Source: Acidobacteriota bacterium (lineage in GTDB: Bacteria > Acidobacteriota > Thermoanaerobaculia > Multivoradales > J023). From it: DNA of 63,514 nucleotides. This document shows, in pieces, positions 1-8,252 of the stretch; positions within the stretch are counted from its first letter, which is position 1, and each line of letters starts with the position of its first letter. The translations under genes and the position numbers were made by a program. Below the pieces are notes generated by a model. The model did no database searches and had not been told where the DNA came from. It was given only the letters and a program-made list of their open reading frames with translations. Location of the stretch: positions 1-63,514 of the forward strand of contig JAJCXR010000051.1 of assembly GCA_029263315.1 (NCBI GenBank). Reading direction: 5' to 3'.

Positions 1-903
1 CCGATTGCCGCCCAGCGGTATATAAAGATAGTCCCTAAGGAACCGCGACAGGGTGATATGCCATCGTCGCCAGAATTCGATGATGCTGGTGGCGCGATAG
101 GGCGAGAAGAAATTAAGCGGCAGCGTGATCCCGAGCATCCGCGCCAGCCCCACCGCCATGTCTGAATAGCCGGAGAAATCGAAATAGATCTGGAAGCTGT
201 AGGCCAAGAGGCCCAACCAGGCGTCGACGGCGCCGCGGACGCCGTCGTTGAAGGCGGCATCGGCCAGCGGCGCCAGGGAATCTGCCACCAGCACTTTCTT
301 GACCAGGCCGATCTGGAACGCCATGACGCCGCGGGCGAAGGTCGGGACATCGTGCCGCCGTTCGCGCAGCTGGGAGGCGAAGGTGTGGTAGCGCACGATC
401 GGTCCGGCGATGAGCTGTGGAAACATCGCCACGTAGCACATGAAGTCCGTGAAGTGGCGGACCGGCTGGCTCTGGCCACGGTAGAGATCGACGGTGTAGC
501 TGAGGGACTGGAAAGTATAGAAGGAAATACCCACCGGCAGGACGATGTCGACCCAGGGCACGGGCGGGTGGCCACTGTAAAGGCGCAGGGCGTTGAGCGT
601 ATCGACGGCGAAGTTGGCGTATTTGAAGTAGGCCAGCAGGCCGAGGTTGGTCACCAGGGAAGCGACCAGGAAGAGCTTGCCCGTGTGACCTCGACCACGT
701 GCATTGACGATCTGCTGGCCGCAGTAGAAGTCCACCAGGGTGGAGACCAGCATCAAGAGGACAAAATCGGGACGCCACCAGCCGTAGAAGATATAGCTCG
801 CCAGGGCCAAGGTCAGGGACCTGAGGCGCCGCGGCGATAGGTAATAAGCGATCAGGAAAAGGGGCAGGAAGTATTCTAAAAAAAGGTGGCTGGCGAAAAT
901 CAT
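1..903 (-). CDS. MBOAT family O-acyltransferase (AlgI-like), 3' end outside window
   Basis: Reading from 903 towards the left edge gives 301 residues of a multi-pass membrane protein. The family moves acyl groups, usually acetyl, onto extracellular polysaccharide or other envelope acceptors. Visible hallmarks are FDFSGYSDMAVGLARMLGI and, near the edge, EFWRRWHITLSRFLRDY followed by YIPLGGNR, which holds the first conserved His of the family. The second His (usually in a WHG motif) would lie beyond the window. The ATG at 903 gives a hydrophobic start (MIFASHLFLEYFLPLF); I see no strong Shine-Dalgarno. The gene is incomplete here only because the window ends. Acceptor substrate cannot be told without the neighbouring genes. 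Confidence 0.88.
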   Translation of the reverse strand, partial: MIFASHLFLEYFLPLFLIAYYLSPRRLRSLTLALASYIFYGWWRPDFVLLMLVSTLVDFYCGQQIVNARGRGHTGKLFLVASLVTNLGLLAYFKYANFAVDTLNALRLYSGHPPVPWVDIVLPVGISFYTFQSLSYTVDLYRGQSQPVRHFTDFMCYVAMFPQLIAGPIVRYHTFASQLRERRHDVPTFARGVMAFQIGLVKKVLVADSLAPLADAAFNDGVRGAVDAWLGLLAYSFQIYFDFSGYSDMAVGLARMLGITLPLNFFSPYRATSIIEFWRRWHITLSRFLRDYLYIPLGGNR

Positions 904-999
904 GGGCTTGCCGAGTCGATAAGCACTGAAGATACGCCAGCCTGTGATTGCGGTGCAAGCTTGGAGGTTAGATTAGCCCGGGGGCGGCCATCGCTGCTA

Positions 1000-1162
1000 A
1001 GTACACCTTTCCGGAAATACGGTGACGTATCGAGAGCACCGAGGCGCCGCGTCCGCAAGGCTTGCGAGCGAGGCATAGTGGGGCTCTGTTGTAGTGAGCG
1101 TAACGCCGCGGACGTGGATGCATCGGCGCTCGAATACCAGCGTATTTTTGAGAAGGTGTACT
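1000..1162. mobile_element. 163-bp palindromic MITE-like element, copy 1
   Basis: The element starts AGTACACCTT and ends AAGGTGTACT, a perfect 10-bp terminal inverted repeat, followed inwards by AAATACG (1015-1021) pairing with CGTATTT (1141-1147). The arms continue to pair imperfectly (the GAGCACCGAGG and CCGCGTCCGC region against GCGGACGTGG and TCGGCGCTC), leaving a central loop of about 50 nt. A second copy starts at 63374 and differs over the shared 141 positions by one substitution and one deleted base. No reading frame looks coding. It sits between a divergently placed MBOAT start and the end of the 1181 gene. A non-autonomous transposable element or a structured repeat are both possible. 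Confidence 0.75.
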
Positions 1163-1180
1163 AAGCGTTGCGGGATGGAG

Positions 1181-3214
1181 TTAGACGTAGAGCTTGGCCA
1201 GGTCGACGCCGCGCCGCCGCATCAAGGAGCCCACGAGATGGGGCAGGGTCAACAGAGCGTAGGTTTCGAGCATGGCCTGGAGCGGTATGCCAAGCCAGGG
1301 TAGGGGCGGCACGACGACGGCGCGTAGCAGCAGGATCGCCAGCCCCACGATGAATAGACCGTGGCTGAGGAGGAGCCCTGAGGAGGGCATGGACAGAAGG
1401 GCTTTCGAGTGGCTGCCCAAGCGAAAGAGCTGATCATCGCCGAAGGTTGCGGCGGCTCCGAGGGCAGTGATCCCCAAAGCGCAGGCTGGCCACAGGAGAA
1501 TGCATACAACCCACCAGCCGAAGGGGCCAGCGGTGTCGGAAAGCTGGCCATGCCAAGCTCGGCTGAGAATCCAGAGGAGAGCCGGAGTGAGCAAGAGCAG
1601 CCCTAAGGCATACAGGCGGAAAGCGTCCCCTAGCCAACGCTTGTCGCGCATCAGCTCGAGCAGGTCCGGGAGGTGATTCTGGCCGCCAACGGTGGCTCGG
1701 CTGAGGGCCGGCGCCAAGGCCAGGAGCAGCATGGGGACGGCTAGCCGCAAAGCGGCGAAGATGGGCCCAACCCAAGTCAACGTAGAGAGCCCTTCGAGGG
1801 CGATCAGGCCGAGGACCAGGAGCGTCAAGAGGGCTGGACCTTGGCCTCGGAAAGGAAAGAGCAGCGCTTGCTTCCAAGAGTAAGCGATCCACACGTCTTG
1901 CCGATCCCGTAGCAGGGTCATGGTGGCTCGGGGTGTGACGTCTTCCGGGGCAAGCTGGCTCAGCCGGGCGCTGACCTGCTCGGCCGCACGCAGCTTTTCG
2001 TAGCGTTGAATGAGGGGTAGCAGCTGCTCTTCGGCGTCGAATTCTTGGCGCGTCCGGGCGATCAGCAGACCGGCCTGATCGAGACGTAGGGCGTCGAGAT
2101 GTCCCTGGATATCCTGCAAATTTGCCGACAGGGCCTCGAAACGCCGGCGCTCTTTGAGCTGCCGATCCCGCGCTGCGTAGGCGGTGGCCAGCTTGTCGGG
2201 GATATCCGGATGGCTCGGATCGAGCTCCTGCGCCGCTTCGAGCCGCTGCACGGCCTCTCCGAAGGAACCTTGGAGGGAGAGACGATTGGCCTCCTGGATG
2301 AGGCCCTCCGCTTCGTTGGCCCGCCGTTCGGCCCATTCGACCCGCTGCCGGAACTGGTGGTCCGAACGGGCTCGATGAATACGTGCCTGCAGCTCATCAA
2401 AGGCCGGATCCCGTCCCAGGGTGGCGATGGCTTCCTGCAATCGCTGGGCGGCCCGTTGTACCTCCTTGGCGGTGAGCAAGCGCTCGATGTCCTGTTTTGC
2501 CGCCTCCAGGGCAGAGCGATAGTGACGCTGGCTCTCCTGGCGCTCAACCTGTTGTCGCGCCTCGTCGAGCAGCGCTTGCCCCCTTGCGTGATCGGGGGCT
2601 AGGCGCAGCAGCTTCTCGGCCTCTTGCCGGGTGCCCCGCCAGTTCCCGGCCTCGGCGAGGGCTGTCAACCTCCCTTCGAGGGTCCGGATACGATGCTCCG
2701 CCGCCTCTTCTTCGAGGCTTGCTAGCCGTTGGTGAAGGGCGAGCAGGGCATTGTGACGGCCAAACTCGATGCCGGCCTCCTGTAGCCGGTGACGGGCGGT
2801 GGACAGCTGCCGGTCGGACAGCAGGTTACCGATTTCCTCGGCCGTGCTCAGGATGGCGCGTTGGCGGGCTTGTGCCTCATGGTGCCGGAGCGCGGCCTTT
2901 TCGGTCTTCTCCTTCAATTCGAGGAGCGTTGCATCGCCAGGGCGCAGCAGCGAGGCTTGACTCAGGAGATGCAGCGCCTGCTCGTAGTTGGCTCGATTGA
3001 CCTCCTCCTGGGCCTGGCGCACCAGCGTGTCGACGGGTTTGGGCGATGCCAAGGTCTCGACTTCAACGATGCGCTCTTGCAGGCTGTGCAGCTGGGGCAG
3101 CTCTCCCAAGGCGGCCTGGGCGGCGGCCAGGAGTTGCTTGGCCTGGTCCAACTGTCCAGCTTCGAGGCGGGCATCAATGCGGGAGATCCAAGCTGCGAGA
3201 TCGTTGCTGGTCAA
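1181..3214 (-). CDS. Solenoid/coiled-coil protein with C-terminal membrane domain
   Basis: 677 residues starting from TTG at 3214; an AGGAG five bases upstream supports this start over later ones. Residues 1 to about 440 are charged, helical, TPR-like or coiled-coil repeats (many LxxA and QALLxxA patterns, for example EAVQRLEAAQELDPSHPDI). Residues from about 455 form roughly five or six membrane spans with short loops, ending GVDLAKLYV. The overall shape is like proteins with a cytoplasmic repeat scaffold on a DUF4013/Yip1-like membrane part, but I do not recognise a named family and assign no function. The gene stands alone between the palindromic element and the divergent yceI-like gene. 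Confidence 0.8.
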   Translation of the reverse strand: MTSNDLAAWISRIDARLEAGQLDQAKQLLAAAQAALGELPQLHSLQERIVEVETLASPKPVDTLVRQAQEEVNRANYEQALHLLSQASLLRPGDATLLELKEKTEKAALRHHEAQARQRAILSTAEEIGNLLSDRQLSTARHRLQEAGIEFGRHNALLALHQRLASLEEEAAEHRIRTLEGRLTALAEAGNWRGTRQEAEKLLRLAPDHARGQALLDEARQQVERQESQRHYRSALEAAKQDIERLLTAKEVQRAAQRLQEAIATLGRDPAFDELQARIHRARSDHQFRQRVEWAERRANEAEGLIQEANRLSLQGSFGEAVQRLEAAQELDPSHPDIPDKLATAYAARDRQLKERRRFEALSANLQDIQGHLDALRLDQAGLLIARTRQEFDAEEQLLPLIQRYEKLRAAEQVSARLSQLAPEDVTPRATMTLLRDRQDVWIAYSWKQALLFPFRGQGPALLTLLVLGLIALEGLSTLTWVGPIFAALRLAVPMLLLALAPALSRATVGGQNHLPDLLELMRDKRWLGDAFRLYALGLLLLTPALLWILSRAWHGQLSDTAGPFGWWVVCILLWPACALGITALGAAATFGDDQLFRLGSHSKALLSMPSSGLLLSHGLFIVGLAILLLRAVVVPPLPWLGIPLQAMLETYALLTLPHLVGSLMRRRGVDLAKLYV

Positions 3215-3566
3215 TGGCGCTCCTGGTGGCGAAGGTTGTCAAGACGCTCCTTCAAACAAGGTATGCCTAGGAAAAGCAGTGTTGACTTTACCCCAAGCCG
3301 TGGGCCCTGCGTGGTGTTTTGGGAACGCCCGTAAGCCTCGGATCCAACCGCTAGCACGCTACAGCTCGATGCAACTGACGATGTTAATGAAGTCGCCAGT
3401 CTTCAGCACTCGGCGGGTGCCACAGCGTCTAGTTGACGTCGGCCGGTGATCGAGGGGCGTCCCGGCATAGGGATCTGGAGGTGCGATGGGGAGCTACAGG
3501 TAGTGATATAGTAGCGCAGTTCGTCAAACCTTCAGATCCCCATGACATGCCGATAGGAGAAGAACC
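3215..3566. other. Divergent intergenic region
   Basis: 352 bases between the divergent starts at 3214 and 3567. It should hold promoters for both genes. A TATAGT box lies near 3510 facing the yceI-like gene, but no convincing -35 partner was found. No coding signal or repeat seen. Confidence 0.4.
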
Positions 3567-4307
3567 ATGCGTAGAGGACATTTTTTTCTGAAACTCTTGA
3601 CCCTAGCTTTGATTTTGCTGGTGGCGGCTTGCGCCAATCCCGCCGACGACAAGCCGGAGGCCGTCGTCTCGGACCCCGCCGTAGAGCCCGCTGCTGAGTC
3701 GACCACCGAGAGTGCCACCTTGTACACGTTCTCGCATGAGGGCTCGACGGTTGGTTTTGTCGGGTCCAAGGTGACCGGCTCCCACGACGGCGGCTTCAAC
3801 AACTTCAACGGTGAGTTCCACGTCACCGGTGGCACAATCGAAGGCTCGTCCGTCAAGATGATGATCGACACCACCTCCCTGTGGGCCGACGACGAGCGTC
3901 TCACCGGTCACTTGAAGAGCCCCGACTTTTTCGATGTTGAGCAGTTCCCGACCTCCACTTTCACCTCGACGAGCATCGTGCCTTTGGACAGTGAAGAGGG
4001 CAGCCACACGGTGACCGGCAATCTCGAGCTGCACGGAGTCACCAAGCAGATCAGCTTTCCGGCTGACGTCTCCATGACCGACGGCGGCTTCTCGACCGAG
4101 GCCGAGTTCTCCGTCAAGCGGTTCGATTTCGGCATTGAGTACCCCGGCAAGGCCGATGACTTGATCCGCGACGAAGTAGTGGTCAAGCTCGACCTCAACG
4201 GCTCCACCGCCGACCCCATGTCGGATGATGCCATGTCGGATGACGCCATGGCCGCCGACCACGGTGAGCCCGCCGAGGCAGCTTCCGACGACGCCCAAGC
4301 GCACTGA
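3567..4307 (+). CDS. YceI-family lipoprotein
   Basis: 246 residues. The N-terminus is a lipoprotein signal (LILLVAAC, Cys22) followed by an acidic Pro/Ala/Glu linker. Residues about 50-210 match the YceI lipocalin-like beta-barrel: YTFSHEGSTVGFVGSKVTG, FNNFNGEF, SPDFFDVEQFPTSTFTS, and TVTGNLELHGVTKQISFP. YceI proteins bind isoprenoid or amphiphilic ligands in the periplasm or at the membrane. The tail is acidic, with two MSDDA units from a 15-bp tandem duplication at 4218-4247. The start has a good ribosome site (AGGAGAAGAACC before ATG). An intrinsic terminator follows at 4352, so it is probably a single-gene transcript. Confidence 0.9.
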   Translation: MRRGHFFLKLLTLALILLVAACANPADDKPEAVVSDPAVEPAAESTTESATLYTFSHEGSTVGFVGSKVTGSHDGGFNNFNGEFHVTGGTIEGSSVKMMIDTTSLWADDERLTGHLKSPDFFDVEQFPTSTFTSTSIVPLDSEEGSHTVTGNLELHGVTKQISFPADVSMTDGGFSTEAEFSVKRFDFGIEYPGKADDLIRDEVVVKLDLNGSTADPMSDDAMSDDAMAADHGEPAEAASDDAQAH

Positions 4308-4351
4308 TTCGAGAGACGGCGCTGCGTCCAGAGAGGCGCAGAGGCTGGAAG

Positions 4352-4386
4352 AACCCCGGTTTCCGTTTAGGAGCCGGGGTTTTTCT
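4352..4386 (+). terminator. Intrinsic terminator after yceI-like gene
   Basis: AACCCCGG (4352-4359) pairs with CCGGGGTT (4374-4381), followed by a T-rich run. It lies 45 bases past the stop of the YceI gene. Confidence 0.85.
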
Positions 4387-4756
4387 TTGCCCGCTTGTGG
4401 CCGTCATCGGCGGTGACCCGCGGACCCGGTGGAGTGGGGTAGCTGCCCGAGGCGCAGATTCTCATCTTTGATAAAGCGCTGTTCCAGGTCTGAAAGCGCC
4501 GCTGCCCGGGGACGCCGCGCTGGTCTCCGTTTGGGGAGTGGCAGACGAGCAGTGGCCTTGGGCATATTGTCTGACGCGGGGGTCCCCGGTGCTGCCGCCA
4601 AAGCGATTGGTGCCTAAGGCGGCGATGCGGGTCAGGAACCCGGTGGATGTTTTCCCCGAGGCTTGGCACAGGCCTTGCTCTCTAGATGGGTGTCTCGAAC
4701 ATCAAACCACCCATCGTCATCGCGAACGTCGATTTCAGGAACTCTTGGAGAACAGA
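4387..4756 (+). promoter_or_regulatory. Leader region of the M4 protease gene, with hairpin
   Basis: 370 bases between the terminator and the M4 protease start. It contains a perfect 8-bp hairpin, GATGGGTG (4685-4692) with CACCCATC (4708-4715), about 40 bases before the ATG, so it would lie in the 5' leader. An in-frame extension upstream of 4757 exists but would put a signal peptide in the middle of the protein, so I treat this stretch as non-coding. No clear promoter hexamers identified. Confidence 0.35.
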
Positions 4757-6937
4757 ATGAAAAAGAACATCATCCTTTCGATTGCCTTGGTGCTCATGTT
4801 GCCGCTGGTCGCGGTGGCAGAGCCGCAAGTCATCAGCCGTAGCGCCACCGGTGCTCCCACCTTCGTTCAGGGCGACTTGGGTGTCATCGATAGCCTCGGA
4901 AAGTTCGATGCCAATGGGGTCTCTCAGGACGCTGATCTCTACCGCTTGGCGGCCAAGAATTTCATGCAGGATTTTGCGGTACAGAGCCTCGACGCCAACG
5001 GTGACGAAGAGATGGTGGCCGGCAAGGTGCAGCGCGACGAAATGGGTGACGTTCACGTTCGTTTTCTCCAAGAGATCAATGGCTTGCCGGTGGCCGGCGC
5101 CGCCATGATGGTGCACGCCAGGGCCAATACCGGCGAGGTTTTCGCCGTCAATGGTCACTTCGTCGCCAACAAGAACCTACCGATCTCCCCGGTGGTCGAT
5201 GCCGAGACCGCCCTGCGCGGCGCCATCCGTCACATGGGCGTCAAGGGCATGATGCAAGGCAAGCCCGAGCTCACCTACGTGCTCACCGACGATGGCCGCG
5301 GCGTCTCCCTGGCCTGGAAGGCGTTGGTCAGCTACACCGACGAAGTCGGACCGCAGCGGGATTGGGTCTTTTCCGATGCCCTGACCGGCAAGTTGGCGGC
5401 CCGTCACCCAACCTTTCACCACGCCAAGTCCCTGCGCACCTACGACGGCAACAACGGTTCTTCCTTGCCGGGTACCCTGCGCTGCTCCAGCTCCACCTGC
5501 AATACCGGTGATGCGGCGATCGATGCGGCCCACAACAACGCCGGTACTACCTACGACTACTACAACACCAAGCATGGTCGTGACTCCCTGAACAACGCGG
5601 GCATGACGATGATCTCGACGGCCCATCATCAGGTCAACTACAACAATGCTTTCTGGAACGGCTCGCAGATGGTCTACGGCGACGGCGACGGCTCCACCTT
5701 CATTGCCCTGTCCCGCGACCTCGATGTGGTGGCCCATGAGCTGACCCACGGTGTGACCAGCAACGAGTCCAACCTGATTTACTCGAACCAGTCCGGTGCC
5801 CTCAACGAGGCCCTGTCCGACATCTTCGCCGCCGCCACCGAGGCTTGGGCCGAAGGTAGCATCAACAGCAACACCTGGAAGCTCGGCGAGGACATCTACA
5901 CTCCGGGTATCTCCGGTGATGCCTTGCGCTACCTCAACAATCCCACCGCCGATGGCCAGTCCTACGATTACTACCCGGAGCGTTACACCGGCTCCGCCGA
6001 CAACGGTGGTGTCCACACCAACTCCGGTATCGCCAACCTGGCCTTCTACTTGATGGTGCAGGGCGGCAGCCACCCCCGCGGCAAGACCTCGGTCAGCGTG
6101 CCGTCCATCGGTCTCACCAAGGCGGAGAAGATCTTCTACTACGCCCAGACCTCCTGCTTGACCTCGTCCTCGAACTTCGAAGCGGCTCGTAATTGCACCG
6201 CCCAAGGCGCTACGAGCCTCTACGGAGCCACCGAAGCCGCCAATGTGCACTTGGCTTGGGATGCGGTCGGCGTTCCCGGTACTCCCGGCGGCGGTGGTGG
6301 CGGTGGCGGTGTGTTGTCGAACGGCGTCGCCAAGACCGGCCTCTCCGGCAGCACCGGCAGCCAGACCTTCTACACCATCACGGTGCCTTCCGGCGCCAGC
6401 AACCTGAGCTTCACCATGTCCGGTGGCAGCGGTGATGCCGACATGTACGTCAAGTTCGGTAGCGCCCCGACCACCTCGAGCTACGACTGCCGTCCCTACA
6501 AGAACGGCAACAACGAGACGTGTTCCTTCGCCAGCCCGAGCGTTGGCACCTACCATGTGATGATCCGAGGCTACAGCAGCTACTCGAGCGTCAGCCTGGT
6601 GGCCAGCTACACCGGTGGTGGTGGCGGTGGTTGCTCCCCCAACAGCGGTGGCGCCACGGGCATCTCCGGTAGCACCGGCAGCGACAACCGTTACACCTGG
6701 GATGTTCCGTCCTGCGCCACCAGCTTGACGGTTTCCATCTCCGGTGGCACCGGCGACGCCGATCTCTACGTCAAGTTCGGCAGCGCCCCGACCACCTCGA
6801 GCTGGGATTGTCGCCCGTACAAGAACGGCAACAGCGAGACTTGCACCTTCAACAATCCGAGCGGTGGCACCTACCACATCAATGTGCGGGCCTACTCCAC
6901 CTTCTCGGGTGTGAATTTGAGTGTCTCTCACCAATAA
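4757..6937 (+). CDS. Secreted M4 (thermolysin/vibriolysin-like) metalloprotease with two PPC domains
   Basis: 726 residues. ATG at 4757 follows GGAG and opens a classic signal peptide (MKKNIILSIALVLMLPLVAVA). Residues about 25-215 are the FTP/PepSY-type propeptide. The zinc site is HELTH (327-331) with the third ligand in NEALSD (Glu351), and the later GGVHTNSGI motif is also present. A Gly-rich linker leads to two pre-peptidase C-terminal (PPC) beta domains at about 517-616 and 625-725, which share KFGSAPTTSS and CRPYKNGN segments and are usually removed on maturation. Role: extracellular protein digestion. Disulfide-rich and exported. All key catalytic residues look intact. Confidence 0.95.
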   Translation: MKKNIILSIALVLMLPLVAVAEPQVISRSATGAPTFVQGDLGVIDSLGKFDANGVSQDADLYRLAAKNFMQDFAVQSLDANGDEEMVAGKVQRDEMGDVHVRFLQEINGLPVAGAAMMVHARANTGEVFAVNGHFVANKNLPISPVVDAETALRGAIRHMGVKGMMQGKPELTYVLTDDGRGVSLAWKALVSYTDEVGPQRDWVFSDALTGKLAARHPTFHHAKSLRTYDGNNGSSLPGTLRCSSSTCNTGDAAIDAAHNNAGTTYDYYNTKHGRDSLNNAGMTMISTAHHQVNYNNAFWNGSQMVYGDGDGSTFIALSRDLDVVAHELTHGVTSNESNLIYSNQSGALNEALSDIFAAATEAWAEGSINSNTWKLGEDIYTPGISGDALRYLNNPTADGQSYDYYPERYTGSADNGGVHTNSGIANLAFYLMVQGGSHPRGKTSVSVPSIGLTKAEKIFYYAQTSCLTSSSNFEAARNCTAQGATSLYGATEAANVHLAWDAVGVPGTPGGGGGGGGVLSNGVAKTGLSGSTGSQTFYTITVPSGASNLSFTMSGGSGDADMYVKFGSAPTTSSYDCRPYKNGNNETCSFASPSVGTYHVMIRGYSSYSSVSLVASYTGGGGGGCSPNSGGATGISGSTGSDNRYTWDVPSCATSLTVSISGGTGDADLYVKFGSAPTTSSWDCRPYKNGNSETCTFNNPSGGTYHINVRAYSTFSGVNLSVSHQ

Positions 6938-6996
6938 GCTGATCTTCCTGACGATCAGTGCTCGACCCTTGAAGGCCTAGGCCGACAGGGTCGTCG

Positions 6997-7031
6997 CAAG
7001 AGCCCGCTCCGGTCAACGGGGCGGGCTCTTG
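6997..7031 (+). terminator. Terminator-like hairpin after M4 protease
   Basis: An 11-bp perfect stem, CAAGAGCCCGC (6997-7007) with GCGGGCTCTTG (7021-7031). There is no proper T run after it, so it may be a weak terminator or an mRNA-protecting hairpin. Confidence 0.6.
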
Positions 7032-7226
7032 TCGTAGGTGCTCCCAGGGGCGGGCTCATGGGTTCCCTCGCGAGGGTGGTAGAGAAGGAGTCCAAGCCGT
7101 CGAGGATGCCCTTGCTCCGCGGGGTGGCTGGGGAGAGAATGGACCGTCTCCGAACCACAGCTCGGCGGCCCGACCAAGTCCCCTAGAGACCAGCCCCAAC
7201 GACCCAGATCCCACTAGGAGCCCCCG

Positions 7227-8240
7227 ATGACAACCATGAATCGCCAATGGATCCTCAAATCTCGCCCCGAGGGAGAGATCGCCGATCAGGATTTACAGCT
7301 CGTCGAAACGCCGCTGCCGGAGGTCGGCGATGGGGAGCTCTTGGTGCGCACCACCTACCTTTCCGTCGATCCCACCAACCGTATTTGGATGAGCGACCAG
7401 AAGGGATACATGCCGCCGGTGGAGATCGGTGCCGTCATGCGGGGGGTGTCCCTCGGCGTCGTCGAGACGTCCCGTCACAGAGGTTTCGCCAAGGGGGATC
7501 TGGTCAGCGGACTCGGCGGTTGGCAGGACTTCTACCTCAGCGACGGAAAAGGGCTCAGCAAGCTGCCCCGTTTGCCCGGCGTGCCCAGCGAGGCGATGAT
7601 GGGTCTGCTCAGCATGGTGGGTTTCACCGCCTACTTCGGCCTGTTGGATATCGGGCAACCCAAAGAGGGGGAGACGGTGGTGGTTTCCGCCGCGGCCGGT
7701 GCCGTCGGCTCCATCGTCGGGCAGATCGCCAAGATCAAGGGCTGTCGGGCGGTGGGCATCGCCGGTTCCGACGAAAAGTGCCGTTGGATTACCGAAGATC
7801 TCGGTTTCGATGCGGCGATCAATTACAAGACGCAGGACGTTTTCGAAGCCCTGCGGGAAGCCTGTCCAGACGGCATCGACATCGACTTCGAGAACGTCGG
7901 CGGCGACATCTTCGATTGCGTCCTGCGGCTGATCAATTTCAAGGCGCGCATCGTTCTCTGTGGACTCATCTCCCAGTACAACGCCCCGGAGCCGGTGCCG
8001 GGCCCCTATGCCCTGGGCAACATCCTGATGCAGCGCGCCCGCATGGAAGGGTTCATCGTCACCGATTACCAGGATCGCTACGGCGAAGCCATGACGCAGC
8101 TCGGCCAGTGGTTGCAAGAGGGCAAGCTGCAATACAAGGTCGATGTGCTCGATGGTCTCGAAAATACCCTCGAAGGCGTACGGCGTCTCTTCTCCGGCGC
8201 CAACATCGGCAAACAGCTGATCAAGGTCAGCGACGAATAG
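7227..8240 (+). CDS. NADP-dependent oxidoreductase, CurA/PTGR (zinc-free MDR) type
   Basis: 337 residues. AGGAG six bases before ATG 7227 supports the start. The N-terminal half has the family pattern YLSVDPTNRIWM and the cofactor half the Rossmann motif VSAAAGAVGSIVGQIAK at about residue 152. The usual MDR zinc ligands are absent, placing it with the leukotriene B4 dehydrogenase / prostaglandin reductase / CurA branch, which reduce the double bond of alpha,beta-unsaturated ketones and aldehydes with NADPH. FENVGGDIFDCVL and VLCGLISQYN are also typical. Probably detoxification of reactive carbonyls in the cytoplasm; the true substrate cannot be read. It stands alone, with the convergent M48 gene 12 bases beyond its stop. 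Confidence 0.88.
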   Translation: MTTMNRQWILKSRPEGEIADQDLQLVETPLPEVGDGELLVRTTYLSVDPTNRIWMSDQKGYMPPVEIGAVMRGVSLGVVETSRHRGFAKGDLVSGLGGWQDFYLSDGKGLSKLPRLPGVPSEAMMGLLSMVGFTAYFGLLDIGQPKEGETVVVSAAAGAVGSIVGQIAKIKGCRAVGIAGSDEKCRWITEDLGFDAAINYKTQDVFEALREACPDGIDIDFENVGGDIFDCVLRLINFKARIVLCGLISQYNAPEPVPGPYALGNILMQRARMEGFIVTDYQDRYGEAMTQLGQWLQEGKLQYKVDVLDGLENTLEGVRRLFSGANIGKQLIKVSDE

Positions 8241-8252
8241 CGCGCAGCCCTG

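Noticed and set aside
1000..1162. Integron attC site
   Set aside because: Size and folding are similar, but the ends are AGTACACC/GGTGTACT without the RYYYAAC/GTTRRRY core sites, and no integrase is near.
4538..4756. N-terminal extension of the M4 protease
   Set aside because: It would bury a perfect signal peptide; GGAG and ATG at 4757 fit much better.
5177..6934. Long minus-strand frame (585 codons) across the M4 protease gene
   Set aside because: The plus strand codes a complete protease with zinc motif; the minus frame is low-complexity Gly/Val/Ala-rich, a by-product of codon bias.
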